A stretch of 64,000 nucleotides of DNA from positions 5,234 to 69,233 of the forward strand of contig CAKQQG010000002.1 of assembly GCA_934270705.1 (NCBI GenBank), given 5' to 3'. Of this stretch, positions 17,714 to 27,438 are shown in pieces (the first letter of the stretch is position 1; every line of letters begins with the position of its first letter). The stretch comes from an uncultured Oxalobacter sp. Its GTDB lineage: Bacteria; Pseudomonadota; Gammaproteobacteria; Burkholderiales; Burkholderiaceae_D. A model generated the notes under the pieces. The model did no database searches. It saw only the letters and a list, made by a program, of their open reading frames with translations, and was not told the origin of the DNA. The position numbers and the translations under genes were made by a program.

Positions 17714-19231
17714 ATGGTCGGCACACCGGCAGACTCGGCAGAAAAAATCATCATATTTGATACCACATTGCGTGATGGCGAACAGGTTCCTGGCAGCCAG
17801 CTGAACACGCTTGAAAAAATCGAAGTCGCCAGAGCGCTGGAAGATCTGGGTGTCGACGTTATCGAAGCGGGTTTCCCGATTTCCAGTCCGGGTGATTTCA
17901 AGTCGGTTGTGGAAATTTCGAAGGTTGTCGAGAGACCGGTGATTTCCGCTTTGACCCGTGCGATCGAAAAGGATATCGACGTAGCGGCCGAGGCGCTGAA
18001 ATATGCCAAGAAGGGGCGTATCCACACCGGTATCGGTACTTCACCCTATCATATTTATTCCAAATTGAACTCGACGCCGGAACAGATTCTGGAACGTGCC
18101 GTCAAGATGGTGAAATATGCCAAGAAGTATGTTGACGATGTCGAGTTCTTTGCTGAAGACGCAGGGCGAAGCGACAATGAATATCTGGCTCGTGTCGTGG
18201 AAGCCGTGATCGCAGCGGGTGCTACGGTTATCAATATTCCGGATACGACGGGTTATTGTACGCCTTATGAATATGGCGCCAAGATCAAGTATCTGAAAGA
18301 TCATGTCGCCAACGTCGATCGTGCCACCCTTTCCGCACATTGCCATAACGATTTGGGCATGGCGACTGCCAATGCGCTGGCCGGTATCATGAACGGTATT
18401 CGTCAGGTCGAATGCACGATCAACGGTATCGGCGAACGGGCGGGTAATACCTCGCTGGAGGAAATCGTCATGATTCTGAAATGCCGCAAGGATATTCCGG
18501 CCTATACCGACATCGATACGACCAAGATCATCCGGACTTCCCGTCTGGTTTCCAATCTCATGCGTATGCCGGTTCAGCCGAACAAGGCGATTGTCGGCCG
18601 TAACGCCTTTGCACATTCCTCGGGCATTCATCAGGATGGCGTGTTGAAAAACCGCGAAAATTACGAAATCATCGATCCGGCCGATATCGGCGTGAGCGAT
18701 TCCTCGATCGTGCTGACTGCGCGTAGCGGTCGTGCGGCACTGGATCATCATCTGCGCCGTCTGGGATATGCGCTCTCGCATGCCGAACTGGACGTGGCAT
18801 ACAGTAAATTCCTGGTGCTGGCCGACGCACAGAAATCCGTTTCCGATGAGGATCTTCGCAATCTGGCCGGTACCGGAACGGTGGAAGATGCACGGCGTAT
18901 CAAGCTGGATTATCTGCAGGTCGTATGCGGCAAGGATGCCATTCCGATGGCGACGGTTCGCCTGATCATCGACGGTGAACCCTGTATCGCCACTGCAGCA
19001 GGCAACGGTCCGATCGATGCATCCATCAACGCCGTCCGCCAGTTGATTACCCAGAAAGTCACACTGGAAGAATTCCTGATTCAGGCATTTACCCGTGGTA
19101 CGGACGATGTCGGCAAGGTTCACATCCAGGTGGAAAACAAGGGCAAGGTCTATTACGGCTTCTCGGCCAATACCGACATTATCACGGCATCGGTCAACGC
19201 CTATATCGATGCGGTATCCAAGATCATCTAA
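17714..19231 (+). CDS. leuA: 2-isopropylmalate synthase
   Basis: It catalyses the first committed step of leucine synthesis, acetyl-CoA plus 2-ketoisovalerate to 2-isopropylmalate. The 505-residue enzyme is of the long, leucine-regulated type. The catalytic TIM barrel begins with [12 protein letters not shown] (about residues 12-23) and includes the metal-binding SAHCHNDLG (about 205-213). The C-terminal LeuA regulatory domain spans about 385-505. The ATG has AAAGGAG six bases upstream. A leader peptide and alternative RNA structures precede it, suggesting control by leucine supply in addition to feedback inhibition. A terminator follows. Confidence 0.96.
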   Translation: MVGTPADSAEKIIIFDTTLRDGEQVPGSQLNTLEKIEVARALEDLGVDVIEAGFPISSPGDFKSVVEISKVVERPVISALTRAIEKDIDVAAEALKYAKKGRIHTGIGTSPYHIYSKLNSTPEQILERAVKMVKYAKKYVDDVEFFAEDAGRSDNEYLARVVEAVIAAGATVINIPDTTGYCTPYEYGAKIKYLKDHVANVDRATLSAHCHNDLGMATANALAGIMNGIRQVECTINGIGERAGNTSLEEIVMILKCRKDIPAYTDIDTTKIIRTSRLVSNLMRMPVQPNKAIVGRNAFAHSSGIHQDGVLKNRENYEIIDPADIGVSDSSIVLTARSGRAALDHHLRRLGYALSHAELDVAYSKFLVLADAQKSVSDEDLRNLAGTGTVEDARRIKLDYLQVVCGKDAIPMATVRLIIDGEPCIATAAGNGPIDASINAVRQLITQKVTLEEFLIQAFTRGTDDVGKVHIQVENKGKVYYGFSANTDIITASVNAYIDAVSKII

Positions 19232-19254
19232 GACCTGATTTCGGGAATGACCAT

Positions 19255-19285
19255 AAAAAAGGATGCGAGACACGCATCCTTTTTT
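19255..19285. terminator. bidirectional rho-independent terminator
   Basis: GGATGCG (19261-19267), loop AGACA, CGCATCC (19273-19279), with six A before and six T after. It lies between the convergent leuA and lipoprotein genes. Confidence 0.9.
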
Positions 19286-19294
19286 GTACGCTTC

Positions 19295-19885
19295 TCAAAA
19301 GCCGATGCCGATTCCGGCGCCGCCTCCGACACCGCGTGTGCCGCCGCCGATACCGATACCGATTCCACTGCCGATTCCGCCGAAACTGCCGAACAGACCG
19401 TTGTCACGCAGATACAGCGGATCCTGTCCATTTTCGATGCCGCGGACGATGCCGCTGGAATCGAAGTAAATATGCATCATGGAGTTCCAGATACCTTCTT
19501 CCTTGTAACGGTAAGACCAGACTTCCTGTTTTTTCAGGGGAAGATAGGAAGTCTCGGTTGGATGACCGACGGTGCGCAAGACATCGTTTTTGTTGAACTG
19601 GTTGACCTGGATGGTGCCGAATTTTTCGCGTGTACGGACATTTTCATAGGAAATCAGTTTGCCATCCGGTCCGACTCGCGCCATATAGGCGTATTGTGAC
19701 CACTCACCAACCGGCCATTCCAGCAGGCGCGTATTGCCATCCGGGTACTCGATGGCGGGAGGGCCGTTGTAGGCGATGACTTGTTCTACAGGCATGCCGG
19801 GGGTGAATTGTGGGCCCATGATGGCGGCGCAACCGCCCAGCGTCAGCAGGGCGGACAGCGCCAAAGCGGAAAAGGAACGTTTCAT
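19295..19885 (-). CDS. BamE/SmpA-like lipoprotein with glycine-rich tail
   Basis: The 196-residue protein has a lipoprotein signal peptide with lipobox LGGC (Cys19). The body resembles the small SmpA/OmlA (BamE-type) fold, with PGMPVEQVIAYNGPP and a later TVGHPTE repeat of the same kind, and a [20 protein letters not shown] strand segment. The last 34 residues are almost all Gly and Ile and end in Phe. The next gene upstream encodes a close paralogue without this tail. It is probably anchored in the outer membrane. It is not BamE itself, which is shorter, and its function is unknown. Confidence 0.75.
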   Translation of the reverse strand: MKRSFSALALSALLTLGGCAAIMGPQFTPGMPVEQVIAYNGPPAIEYPDGNTRLLEWPVGEWSQYAYMARVGPDGKLISYENVRTREKFGTIQVNQFNKNDVLRTVGHPTETSYLPLKKQEVWSYRYKEEGIWNSMMHIYFDSSGIVRGIENGQDPLYLRDNGLFGSFGGIGSGIGIGIGGGTRGVGGGAGIGIGF

Positions 19886-19915
19886 GGCAACCTCCTTTTA
19901 TCGTTTTTCGTATCG

Positions 19916-20398
19916 TCAGTCGGCACGGAGATACATGGGATCCATGCCGTTTTCCATTCTCCTGACGATTCCCTGTGAGTCGAAATAAATGTACATCATG
20001 GAATTCCAGATGCCTTCTTCCTTGTAACGGTAAGCCCATACTTCCCGGTCGATCAGCGGCAGATAATCGACTTCTGTCGGATGTCCGACGGTTTGCAGCA
20101 CATCGAGTTTGGTGAAACGGTCGATCGGAATGGAGCCGAATTTTTCACGTGTCAGTACCTGTTCGTAGGATATCAGTTTGCCGTCAGGTCCGATTTTTGC
20201 CATGTATGCGTATTGAGACCAGGCGCCGACGGACCATTCCAGAAGTCTTGTATCGCCGATTTGATAGACGGCATCCGGTTGGCCCTTCAGTGCGATCACT
20301 TCCTGTTCGGATATACCGGGTTGCGGTGTGATGAAAAGGGATGCGCAGCCGGAAAGTATCAGTGACAGGGAAAATATCAGCCATATCAGTCGTTTCAT
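19916..20398 (-). CDS. BamE/SmpA-like lipoprotein, paralogue of its neighbour
   Basis: The 160-residue lipoprotein has lipobox LSGC (Cys18). The segment [25 protein letters not shown] and the stretch [10 protein letters not shown] are almost identical to the downstream gene, so the two arose by tandem duplication. It ends at DPMYLRAD, where the paralogue continues into a glycine-rich tail. Start 20398 is preferred over 20407 because AGGA lies about eight bases upstream. The gap to the paralogue is 30 bases, consistent with one operon. Function unknown; probably outer-membrane located. Confidence 0.75.
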   Translation of the reverse strand: MKRLIWLIFSLSLILSGCASLFITPQPGISEQEVIALKGQPDAVYQIGDTRLLEWSVGAWSQYAYMAKIGPDGKLISYEQVLTREKFGSIPIDRFTKLDVLQTVGHPTEVDYLPLIDREVWAYRYKEEGIWNSMMYIYFDSQGIVRRMENGMDPMYLRAD

Positions 20399-20434
20399 GA
20401 TCATCATCCTGAAAAAAGCAATGGTTACAGTACT

Positions 20435-20463
20435 TATTGTACAGAAAAGGCTTTTCCGTTATA
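20435..20463 (+). promoter_or_regulatory. sigma-70 promoter of rpsO-pnp
   Basis: TTGTAC (20435-20440), a 17-base spacer and TATACT (20458-20463). The predicted start near 20470 leaves an 88-base leader before rpsO. Confidence 0.7.
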
Positions 20464-20469
20464 CTGCCC

Positions 20470-20493
20470 TACCTGTCGATTCGACAGGAATTT
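20470..20493 (+). promoter_or_regulatory. hairpin with T-run at the 5' end of the rpsO transcript
   Basis: CCTGTCG (20470-20476), loop ATT, CGACAGG (20480-20486), then AA and five T. It has the form of a small intrinsic terminator placed at the very start of the predicted mRNA. It could protect the 5' end or take part in control of rpsO. Confidence 0.4.
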
Positions 20494-20557
20494 TTGTAAC
20501 GTATTCACGGCAAGAGGGGTATCCACTCCATTTGCCGCTTGTATGAGGTTAATCATT

Positions 20558-20827
20558 ATGGCATTGCTTAAAGAAGACAAGGCGGCGATCGTATCCGCAA
20601 ACGCGCGCAGCCAGAACGATACCGGATCTCCGGAAGTACAGGTCGCTTTGCTGACCGCACGCATCAACGATCTGAATGGTCACTTCAAGGTTCATACCAA
20701 GGATCACCATTCCCGTCGCGGACTGATCAAGATGGTGAACCGCCGCAAGAATTTGCTGGCTTACCTGCGCAAGAAAGATATCAACCGTTATCGTGACCTG
20801 ATTGCGAAACTCGGTCTGAGAAAATAA
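20558..20827 (+). CDS. rpsO: 30S ribosomal protein S15
   Basis: This primary 16S rRNA-binding protein of the platform also forms intersubunit bridge B4. The 89-residue product is the normal length and shows the family sequence: [17 protein letters not shown] near residue 25, then [11 protein letters not shown], with RRKNLLAYL further on. ATG 20558 has GAGG nine bases upstream; the frame extends to 20543 without a better start. pnp lies downstream, the standard rpsO-pnp arrangement. Confidence 0.97.
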   Translation: MALLKEDKAAIVSANARSQNDTGSPEVQVALLTARINDLNGHFKVHTKDHHSRRGLIKMVNRRKNLLAYLRKKDINRYRDLIAKLGLRK

Positions 20828-20854
20828 TCGCTGTTGCGAGCCGGAAGTTTTTGT

Positions 20855-20889
20855 GAAATGCCTGCGCCAGTATCTGTCGCGGGCATTTC
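20855..20889 (+). promoter_or_regulatory. rpsO-pnp intercistronic hairpin
   Basis: A 12-bp stem with one U-G pair (GAAATGCCTGCG at 20855-20866 with 20878-20889) and an 11-base loop. No strong T-run follows, so a full terminator is unlikely. In enterobacteria RNase III cleaves a hairpin in the pnp leader as part of PNPase autoregulation, and this may be its counterpart. Confidence 0.5.
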
Positions 20890-21015
20890 GTTATGAACGG
20901 TAGCTGGTGTAAAGTGTCGAAAAACGGAGAATTGTCGTTATTGTCGAAAGTTGTTTGTCGTTGTGAGGCGAACGGCAGCGCCTGAAAACCTGCCGGCAAA
21001 AATGAAAGGAATTAC

Positions 21016-23139
21016 ATGTTCAATAAAGTAAGCAAGACGTTCCAGTACGGTCAGCACACCGTGACGCTGGAAACCGGAGAGATTGCACGCCAGGCCAGCG
21101 GCGCAGTGATGGTATCGATGGACGATACCGTTGTGCTGGCAACGGTTGTCGCCAAGGATGATATCAAACCTGGCCAGGATTTTTTTCCGCTGACGGTGGA
21201 TTATATTGAAAAGAGTTATGCAGCCGGTCGTATTCCTGGCAGCTTCTTCAAACGCGAAGGTCGTCCATCGGAAAAGGAAACCCTGACATCCCGTCTGATC
21301 GACCGTCCGATTCGTCCGTTGTTCCCGGATGGCTATTTCAACGAAGTCCAGGTCATCATCCATGTATTGTCGGTCAATCCGGAAATCGATCCCGATATTC
21401 CGTCCATGATCGGTGCATCCGCAGCCTTGTGTATTTCCGGAATTCCTTTCAATGGGCCGCTGGGTGCCGCACGTGTCGGTTATATCGATGGTCAGTATGT
21501 CCTGAATCCGAATGCCTCGCAGCTGCCGTTGTCCCAGCTGGATCTGGTCGTTGCCGGTACCGAACAGGCGGTTTTGATGGTTGAATCCGAAGCGAAAGAA
21601 TTGCCTGAAGACGTCATGCTGGGTGCTGTCGTGTATGGCCATGAACAAATGAAGGTCGTTATCCAGGCAATCGACGAGCTGGTGCGTGATGGCGGGAAAC
21701 CGGAAGTCGAGTGGGAACCGCCTGCCAAAAATGAAGCGCTGATTGCCGAAGTCACGCGGATCGCGGAGCAGGAATTGCGCAAGGCTTACCAGATTCGCCA
21801 GAAACAGGCTCGTTCGACCGAATTGCGCCATATTTATGAAAGGGTCAACCAGACGCTGGCATCGGATGCCGAAGCAAAGGGCGAGGCTGCACCGGATACG
21901 GTCGAAGTCGGCAACATCCTGTTCGAGCTGGAAGCACGGATCGTTCGTTCCCAGATTCTGGACGGTGAACCCCGTATCGACGGACGCGATACCCGCACGG
22001 TACGTCCGATTTCCATTCGCACCGGTGTTTTGCCGAGAACGCATGGATCAGCGTTGTTCACACGCGGTGAAACGCAGGCGCTGGTCGTCGCAACGCTGGG
22101 TACTTCGCGCGACAACCAGAAGATCGACGGGCTGATGGGCGAATACAGCGATGCATTCATGATGCATTACAACATGCCGCCGTTCGCAACCGGTGAAACC
22201 GGTCGTGTCGGTACGCCGAAACGCCGTGAAATCGGTCATGGCCGTCTGGCGAAACGTGCACTGGTCGCCTGCCTTCCTTCTCAGGAAGAATTCAGCTATT
22301 CCATCCGTCTGGTATCGGAAATCATGGAATCCAACGGTTCATCGTCGATGGCGTCCGTTTGCGGCGGTTCTCTGGCACTGATGGATGCCGGTGTGCCGGT
22401 CAAAACGCATGTGGCAGGTATCGCCATGGGCTTGATCAAGGAAGGCAACAAGTTCGCTGTGCTGACCGACATTCTGGGTGACGAAGACCATCTCGGCGAT
22501 ATGGACTTCAAGGTCGCCGGTACTGAAAAAGGTGTGACCGCCTTGCAGATGGATATCAAGATCCAGGGCATTACCAAGGAAATCATGCAGGTCGCGCTGG
22601 CACAGGCACGTGAAGGGCGTATGCACATTCTGGGCAAGATGCAGGAAGCGATGCCGCACTTCAAGACGGAATTGTCCGACTTTGCTCCGCGCCTGATTAC
22701 GATGCGTATCAATCCGGAAAAAATCCGTGATGTGATCGGCAAGGGCGGCGCGGTTATCCGTGCATTGACCGAAGAAACCGGTGCCCAGATCGATATCAGC
22801 GATGATGGTGTCGTTACGATCGCATCCGTCGATGCAGCAGCCGGTCAGGAAGCCAAACGTCGTATCGAGGAACTGACAGCTTCCGTTGAAGTCGGCAAAA
22901 TCTATGACGGCACTGTCTTGAAATTGCTGGATTTCGGCGCTATTGTTCAGATATTGCCCGGTCGTGATGGCCTGTTGCATATCAGCCAGATTGCGAACGA
23001 ACGCGTCAATGCCGTATCGGATTATCTGGAAGAAGGACAGTCGGTTCGTGTCAAGGTTCTCGAAACGGATGACCGTGGCCGGATCAAATTGTCCATGAAG
23101 GCCATTGCCGCAGAAGAAAACAACGCTTCAGCGGAATAG
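21016..23139 (+). CDS. pnp: polyribonucleotide nucleotidyltransferase (PNPase)
   Basis: This phosphorolytic 3'-5' exoribonuclease is a core of mRNA decay. The 707-residue trimer subunit has two RNase PH domains (about 10-140 and 325-460) joined by an alpha-helical linker, a KH domain (about 560-615, with [15 protein letters not shown]) and an S1 domain (about 625-692, with [20 protein letters not shown]). An intercistronic hairpin precedes it and a strong terminator follows. Confidence 0.98.
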   Translation: MFNKVSKTFQYGQHTVTLETGEIARQASGAVMVSMDDTVVLATVVAKDDIKPGQDFFPLTVDYIEKSYAAGRIPGSFFKREGRPSEKETLTSRLIDRPIRPLFPDGYFNEVQVIIHVLSVNPEIDPDIPSMIGASAALCISGIPFNGPLGAARVGYIDGQYVLNPNASQLPLSQLDLVVAGTEQAVLMVESEAKELPEDVMLGAVVYGHEQMKVVIQAIDELVRDGGKPEVEWEPPAKNEALIAEVTRIAEQELRKAYQIRQKQARSTELRHIYERVNQTLASDAEAKGEAAPDTVEVGNILFELEARIVRSQILDGEPRIDGRDTRTVRPISIRTGVLPRTHGSALFTRGETQALVVATLGTSRDNQKIDGLMGEYSDAFMMHYNMPPFATGETGRVGTPKRREIGHGRLAKRALVACLPSQEEFSYSIRLVSEIMESNGSSSMASVCGGSLALMDAGVPVKTHVAGIAMGLIKEGNKFAVLTDILGDEDHLGDMDFKVAGTEKGVTALQMDIKIQGITKEIMQVALAQAREGRMHILGKMQEAMPHFKTELSDFAPRLITMRINPEKIRDVIGKGGAVIRALTEETGAQIDISDDGVVTIASVDAAAGQEAKRRIEELTASVEVGKIYDGTVLKLLDFGAIVQILPGRDGLLHISQIANERVNAVSDYLEEGQSVRVKVLETDDRGRIKLSMKAIAAEENNASAE

Positions 23140-23180
23140 GATTTTTCTGTCTTCGGCATGTGTGCCGCAGGAATTCCGGA

Positions 23181-23213
23181 AAGTCCTCCCGGGAAACGCC
23201 GGGAGGACTTTTG
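23181..23213 (+). terminator. rho-independent terminator of rpsO-pnp
   Basis: A perfect 12-bp stem, AAGTCCTCCCGG (23181-23192) with CCGGGAGGACTT (23199-23210), with loop GAAACG and trailing T residues. Confidence 0.92.
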
Positions 23214-23372
23214 TTTGATGGGACAGCCGATGTTCCAAACGGTTTGATGAATGAAGTCGAAGGAAACGCGGGCGAAGGGCAGATGATCATGGTATGCCCT
23301 GTATCCGGAACGTCATGACATACGTTTCGGTACCGGTTTCTTTCAGGATATCCCGAAAGGGGAAAAGAACAG

Positions 23373-24353
23373 ATGAAAGCGATTGAAATTATCGACCAGG
23401 GGTCGAAAGGCTATCTTCAGCTGACAGAAAGACCAGTCCCGGTGGCTGGTGCCGGTGAAGTGCTTATCAGGGTACATGCAGCCGGTATCAACCGCCCTGA
23501 CGTATTGCAGCGTATCGGTCGTTACGTAGTCCCGAAAGGTGCACCGGATATTCCGGGGCTTGAAATCGCCGGTGAAATCGTCGGCGGCGATTTGTCAGGC
23601 AGCGATTTCAAAATCGGCGATATGGTCTGTGCGCTGGTGCAGGGCGGAGGCTATGCCGAATACTGTACGGCTTGCACACGGTTATGTTTACCTATTCCGA
23701 AGGGATTGACGCCTGTCGAAGCGGCATCGCTGCCAGAAACCTATTTTACTGTCTGGAGCAATGTCTACGATTTCGGCAGACTAAAGGAAGGTGAAAGCTT
23801 GCTGGTTCAGGCAGGCGCATCCGGTATCGGCGTCACTGCCATCCAGATGGCACAGGCGATGGGGCATCGTGTGTTTGCTACGGCCAGAACAGAAGACAAA
23901 TGCCGGGCATGTGAAAAGCTTGGCGCCGAACGGTGTATCAATTCCACGACGGAAAATTTTGCCGAATATATCAAGCAGGCCACGAATGGCAAGGGTGTCG
24001 ATGTCATTCTGGATATTATCGGTGCGGCCGTTCTGGACAAGGAAATCGATTGTCTCGCCGATGAGGGGCGTCTCGTCCTGATCGCGTATCTGGGGGGACG
24101 TCTCGGTACCGTCGATCTGGCCCAGATCGTACACAGGCAACTGCTGGTTACCGGCTCAACCCTGCGTCCGCGTTCCAATGACTTCAAGGCAGAAATCGCG
24201 GCTAATCTGAGAAAGCGTGTCTGGCCGTTGATCGAGGCAGGGAAGATCAAACCGGTCATTTACCGGGTATTCCCGCTGGCCGAAGCCATGCAGGCACAGA
24301 AGCTGATGCAGTCCAATACCCATTTCGGCAAGATCGTGCTTCAGGTGATCTGA
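23373..24353 (+). CDS. NAD(P)H quinone oxidoreductase (zinc-independent MDR family)
   Basis: This is a medium-chain reductase of the PIG3/quinone oxidoreductase type, expected to reduce quinones or enones with NADPH. The 326-residue protein has an N-terminal GroES-like domain (about 25-110, with AAGINRPDVLQRIGRY) and a Rossmann domain with a glycine-rich loop (VQAGASGIGVTAIQMA, about 145-160). The structural zinc cysteines of alcohol dehydrogenases are absent. The physiological substrate is not known. Its place after pnp is common in Burkholderiales. It ends 15 bases from the convergent trmB. Confidence 0.88.
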   Translation: MKAIEIIDQGSKGYLQLTERPVPVAGAGEVLIRVHAAGINRPDVLQRIGRYVVPKGAPDIPGLEIAGEIVGGDLSGSDFKIGDMVCALVQGGGYAEYCTACTRLCLPIPKGLTPVEAASLPETYFTVWSNVYDFGRLKEGESLLVQAGASGIGVTAIQMAQAMGHRVFATARTEDKCRACEKLGAERCINSTTENFAEYIKQATNGKGVDVILDIIGAAVLDKEIDCLADEGRLVLIAYLGGRLGTVDLAQIVHRQLLVTGSTLRPRSNDFKAEIAANLRKRVWPLIEAGKIKPVIYRVFPLAEAMQAQKLMQSNTHFGKIVLQVI

Positions 24354-24368
24354 AGCGCTCGCCTTGCT

Positions 24369-25112
24369 TCATGCGGGATGGCGTTTGCGGAAAACCAGAT
24401 CCCAGACGCCATGCCCGAGCCTTAATCCGCGTTTTTCGAATTTGGTCACCGGCCGGTAATCGGGACGTTCTGCGTATCCTGATGACGTATTCTGCAAACC
24501 GGGCTCAGCTCCCAGTACATCCAGCATCTGCTCCGCGTAATTTTGCCAGTCTGTCGCGCAATGCAGGTAACCGTTATCTGCAAGACGGCTGACCAGCAGA
24601 CGGACGAAATCCGGCTGGATCAGCCGGCGTTTGTGGTGACGAGCCTTGTGCCATGGATCCGGAAAAAAAATATGGACGCCATCAAGTGAATTTGCGGCGA
24701 TCATGTTTTCCAGTACCTCGACAGCATCGTGCTGGATGATCCGTATGTTGGATAATTTTTTCTCGCCGATCAGTTTGAGCAGGCTGCCCACACCCGGTGT
24801 ATGGACTTCAACGCCGATAAAATCCGCATCCGGCCGGTTTTCGGCGATTGTCGCGGTCGTCTCTCCCATCCCGAAACCGATTTCCAGAATGACCAGCGCT
24901 TTTCTTCCGAATAATTGGATGCAATCCAGCGTTTTCCGTGCAAAGGGCAGGCAGTACGTCGAGCCCAGTTCACGGATGGCTCGTTCCTGCCCTGTCGAAA
25001 GACGTCCGGCACGAGTGACGAAACTGCGGATACGATGTGTTTCCGGATCGAAAAACATGGGCTTTCCGGAAGAATGCATAACGGGCTGGTCTGGCATGAT
25101 CGGCTGTGTCAT
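24369..25112 (-). CDS. trmB: tRNA (guanine-N7-)-methyltransferase
   Basis: This SAM-dependent enzyme makes m7G46 in the tRNA variable loop. The 247-residue protein has the SAM-binding [10 protein letters not shown] (about residues 76-85), the family motif [17 protein letters not shown] (about 148-164) with the catalytic aspartate, and [14 protein letters not shown] near the C-terminus. The first 40 residues are a divergent N-terminal extension. It is on the same strand as gltS, 173 bases downstream of it. Confidence 0.95.
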   Translation of the reverse strand: MTQPIMPDQPVMHSSGKPMFFDPETHRIRSFVTRAGRLSTGQERAIRELGSTYCLPFARKTLDCIQLFGRKALVILEIGFGMGETTATIAENRPDADFIGVEVHTPGVGSLLKLIGEKKLSNIRIIQHDAVEVLENMIAANSLDGVHIFFPDPWHKARHHKRRLIQPDFVRLLVSRLADNGYLHCATDWQNYAEQMLDVLGAEPGLQNTSSGYAERPDYRPVTKFEKRGLRLGHGVWDLVFRKRHPA

Positions 25113-25285
25113 CAGGTAAAATGGAAAGAGAGCGTCATTTTACGCAGGTTTGAAAAGCTTGGGAACAGACGCAACATACCGCTTGACGCTTGAAGGCGTA
25201 TCGAAACCCGTGCCGTAAACAGTGCATGCGTCCTGCAAAAAAGCCATGCGGCATACCGCCTGCGATACGGGCATTATGGGTATCG

Positions 25286-26644
25286 TCAGCGTTTTTTCGT
25301 ATAGAAAAACCATAGCCAGCAAGCCAGTGACACCAGCAACAGCACAATAGAAATACACAATACCATCATGCCTTGTCCAAGCATGACGAGCGGAACGGCG
25401 AGTGATGTCCAGAAACCGCCACCCATGATCGGTTCATGAAGCAGCTGTTTATAACCGAAGGCTTCGGCTGCGACGGTCTTGTTGTCGGGGTCAACCGTGC
25501 GCAGCAGCATCAGCCCCGTAGCAGTCACACCGGTAGCCTGTCCAAGTTCTGCAATCGAGCGTTCGAACCATGCCTGGTCGAAAATACGGGGCCCGATGAA
25601 CAGGACGGCGAAAATATTCCAAAGCATGCCGAAAGCGATCAGAATGCAGAGCGGCGCCCAATAGGCAAGGACAAATTCCACACGGATGGAAGCGATGGCG
25701 GCCACGACAAGAAAATCCAGCGCGGCTCCCGTAATACGTTGCATCTGACCGTGATCGGCCAGTTTGTCCAGACCGGTCTTTCTCAATGCCATCTGGAGCA
25801 GAACACCGCCGATCATGCACAACGGAAACAGGGGCAGGCTTTGCATGATTTTCATTTCATGAAACGCTGCAGGTGTGATGTGGTCGGTCAGAATCAATGC
25901 TTCCTTGATGCTGTATCCGATCAATATGGCGATGCCGACCAGTGCGATATGCAGTGCCAGCGAATCGACAGAATCGGAATAAACAGTCTGCCATCCGGCA
26001 GGAGGACGTTTGTCACAAGGATATATACCGATACGCTCCAGACGGGTTTTATCTTCAAATGTACGGATATTGTTGATGTCGCCGCGGCGCACGGCGATGT
26101 TGATGAGAATCATGCCGACGACGATGCCCAGTACCAGACCGGATGTCGCCACCGTATAGCCAAGATCTGCACCTGCCTGCCAGCCCAGTTCGGCAAAGGT
26201 TTCCGACAGGCCACCGACCGTTCCGTGACCACCTTCAAAACCGATCTCCAGCAGATTGCCGAAAACGTCCGGCACGTTGAACAATGGAGCCAGCAGCAGA
26301 AAAACGAGACCCAGACCGACGACATATTGTCCCCATGCGATGATTTGACCGAAGCAGAATTGCGGCGCGGTCAAATGCCAGATTTTTTTCAGGGATGTCG
26401 ATGACATGCCCAAAAACAGACCTGCGAAAACGATGTTGATGAGAAATCCCGGCAGTTTGCCGAACGCCATGAACCAGTCGGGAGAAAGGATATGCTCCAA
26501 TGTACTGATGACGATAAGCCCGATGAAACCGCCGATGACAGAAGCCGGGATGAAAAGGCGCTGGAAAATGGGAAAAAAAGACCGGATCGCCATTCCTGTT
26601 GCCAGAAGAACGCAAATGGCGCAAAAGGACATGATGGCAGTCAT
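25286..26644 (-). CDS. GltS-family sodium/glutamate-type symporter
   Basis: This is an inner-membrane secondary transporter of the ESS (GltS) family, whose characterised members import glutamate with sodium. The 452-residue protein has about ten to twelve hydrophobic helices in two inverted halves. The re-entrant-loop motif of the first half is visible as GGHGT at residues 138-142. It differs enough in the rest that glutamate specificity should not be assumed. A longer polar linker sits around residues 195-225. It is alone in its transcription unit. Confidence 0.82.
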   Translation of the reverse strand: MTAIMSFCAICVLLATGMAIRSFFPIFQRLFIPASVIGGFIGLIVISTLEHILSPDWFMAFGKLPGFLINIVFAGLFLGMSSTSLKKIWHLTAPQFCFGQIIAWGQYVVGLGLVFLLLAPLFNVPDVFGNLLEIGFEGGHGTVGGLSETFAELGWQAGADLGYTVATSGLVLGIVVGMILINIAVRRGDINNIRTFEDKTRLERIGIYPCDKRPPAGWQTVYSDSVDSLALHIALVGIAILIGYSIKEALILTDHITPAAFHEMKIMQSLPLFPLCMIGGVLLQMALRKTGLDKLADHGQMQRITGAALDFLVVAAIASIRVEFVLAYWAPLCILIAFGMLWNIFAVLFIGPRIFDQAWFERSIAELGQATGVTATGLMLLRTVDPDNKTVAAEAFGYKQLLHEPIMGGGFWTSLAVPLVMLGQGMMVLCISIVLLLVSLACWLWFFYTKKR

Positions 26645-26938
26645 GGGAAACTTTCGTGTCGGGTTTGCAGGGAAACATGGTTGCCGGCGGGAAACACGAT
26701 CGCAGGTGATGCCGCGCTCTACGGATAATGCGGCTGCGGCAGTCAGACGAGACCGTAATGAAATAATGCATCATCCATTGTATTTTTTCATGATACGGAT
26801 CAGCTGTCAGTCCAATTGACCGTGTGAATTGGTATGTTCTGTTGCGAACATGAAACGTATGCCCTTCATCCATCCCATGAAAGACAGGCAGATGAGTTTT
26901 TGTAAGGTTCAGTCAATACGCTGGATGGATGACAAGGG
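26645..26938. other. intergenic region upstream of the GltS-type gene
   Basis: No supported gene was seen here. It should hold the promoter of the minus-strand symporter gene. One imperfect inverted repeat, CCAATT...AATTGG, lies at about 26812-26831. Confidence 0.4.
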
Positions 26939-27111
26939 ATGATGGCTTTTAAGAAATTCCAGCTTCCGGATCGAAAGTGCCGGAGCCACCAGCAAAAGCT
27001 GGCTTGGGTACTGAAGAACAGTTATCGTCCGTTGCTCCAAAGCAAGAACAAAAGAAGTCGAAGAAACAGACGGTAAAAGTCAAAAGCAAGGCAACCGACG
27101 ATGATTGGTAA
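26939..27111 (+). pseudogene. small basic-protein gene, apparently frameshifted
   Basis: The frame starting at ATG 26939/26942 reads MAFKKFQLPD and then runs into arginine-rich nonsense ending at a TAA at about 27074. The frame one base back is open from about 26950 to TAA 27109-27111. It reads as a normal Lys/Ala/Pro-rich protein (SKVPEPPAKAGLG near its start, ending TDDDW). Adding one base near 26969 joins the two into a 57-residue protein. AAGGG before the ATG is a weak ribosome-binding site. I do not recognise the family. The alternatives are a sequencing error, or translation from GTG 26977 giving 45 residues. Confidence 0.4.
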
Positions 27112-27393
27112 TCCGTTTTATTGAGTTGGTACTTATTGCGTCATACCTTGTATGGCGAAAACATGAAAGAGCTGATTCATATCAGCTCTTTCGTTATAAA
27201 AAGATAACTTTAACTGTGTGTCGTGAAATCCTGAAAGGCAGGAGAATTCAAGCCATCTGCGAGCAAGAAAGTCGGTGGATGCGTATGGTCCGACAGGGCA
27301 AAAGAACGTTGTGAGACTGAATTCCCGTTTCCATATGGAAAAACACGGTGTCGGAAATATGCTTGTGAAGCAGGGAAAAGCGAAATGGAGTCA
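27112..27393. other. gene-poor stretch
   Basis: No supported gene was seen. ORFs here are short and overlap the small broken gene or tRNA-Leu. Apart from the hairpin at 27165-27192 I see nothing. Confidence 0.4.
27165..27192 (+). terminator. strong hairpin, probable terminator of the small gene
   Basis: A perfect 12-bp stem, GAAAGAGCTGAT (27165-27176) with ATCAGCTCTTTC (27181-27192) and loop TCAT, lies 54 bases after the TAA. The stretch after it is A/T-rich but has no clean T-run, so termination is plausible but not certain. Confidence 0.45.
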
Positions 27394-27422
27394 TAAAACA
27401 AAAAACCCGCCTCAAGCGGGTT
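27394..27422 (-). terminator. rho-independent terminator of tRNA-Leu
   Basis: Read on the minus strand, AACCCGC-TTGAG-GCGGGTT (27422-27404) is followed by a T-rich run, 17 bases downstream of the tRNA 3' end. Confidence 0.85.
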
Positions 27423-27438
27423 ATCGTTTTTCCGGATT

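Noticed and set aside
18041-19273. 410-residue ORF antisense to leuA
   Set aside because: It is fully opposite a well-conserved gene. Its composition (His, Arg, Ile and Asp rich, no recognisable motif) is what the mirrored codon pattern of leuA gives.
20938-22044. 368-residue ORF antisense to pnp
   Set aside because: It is a shadow frame of pnp, without recognisable features.
26939-26970. Programmed -1 frameshift in the small basic-protein gene
   Set aside because: No canonical slippery heptamer lies in the correct phase, and the -1 frame has a TAA just before the usable window.
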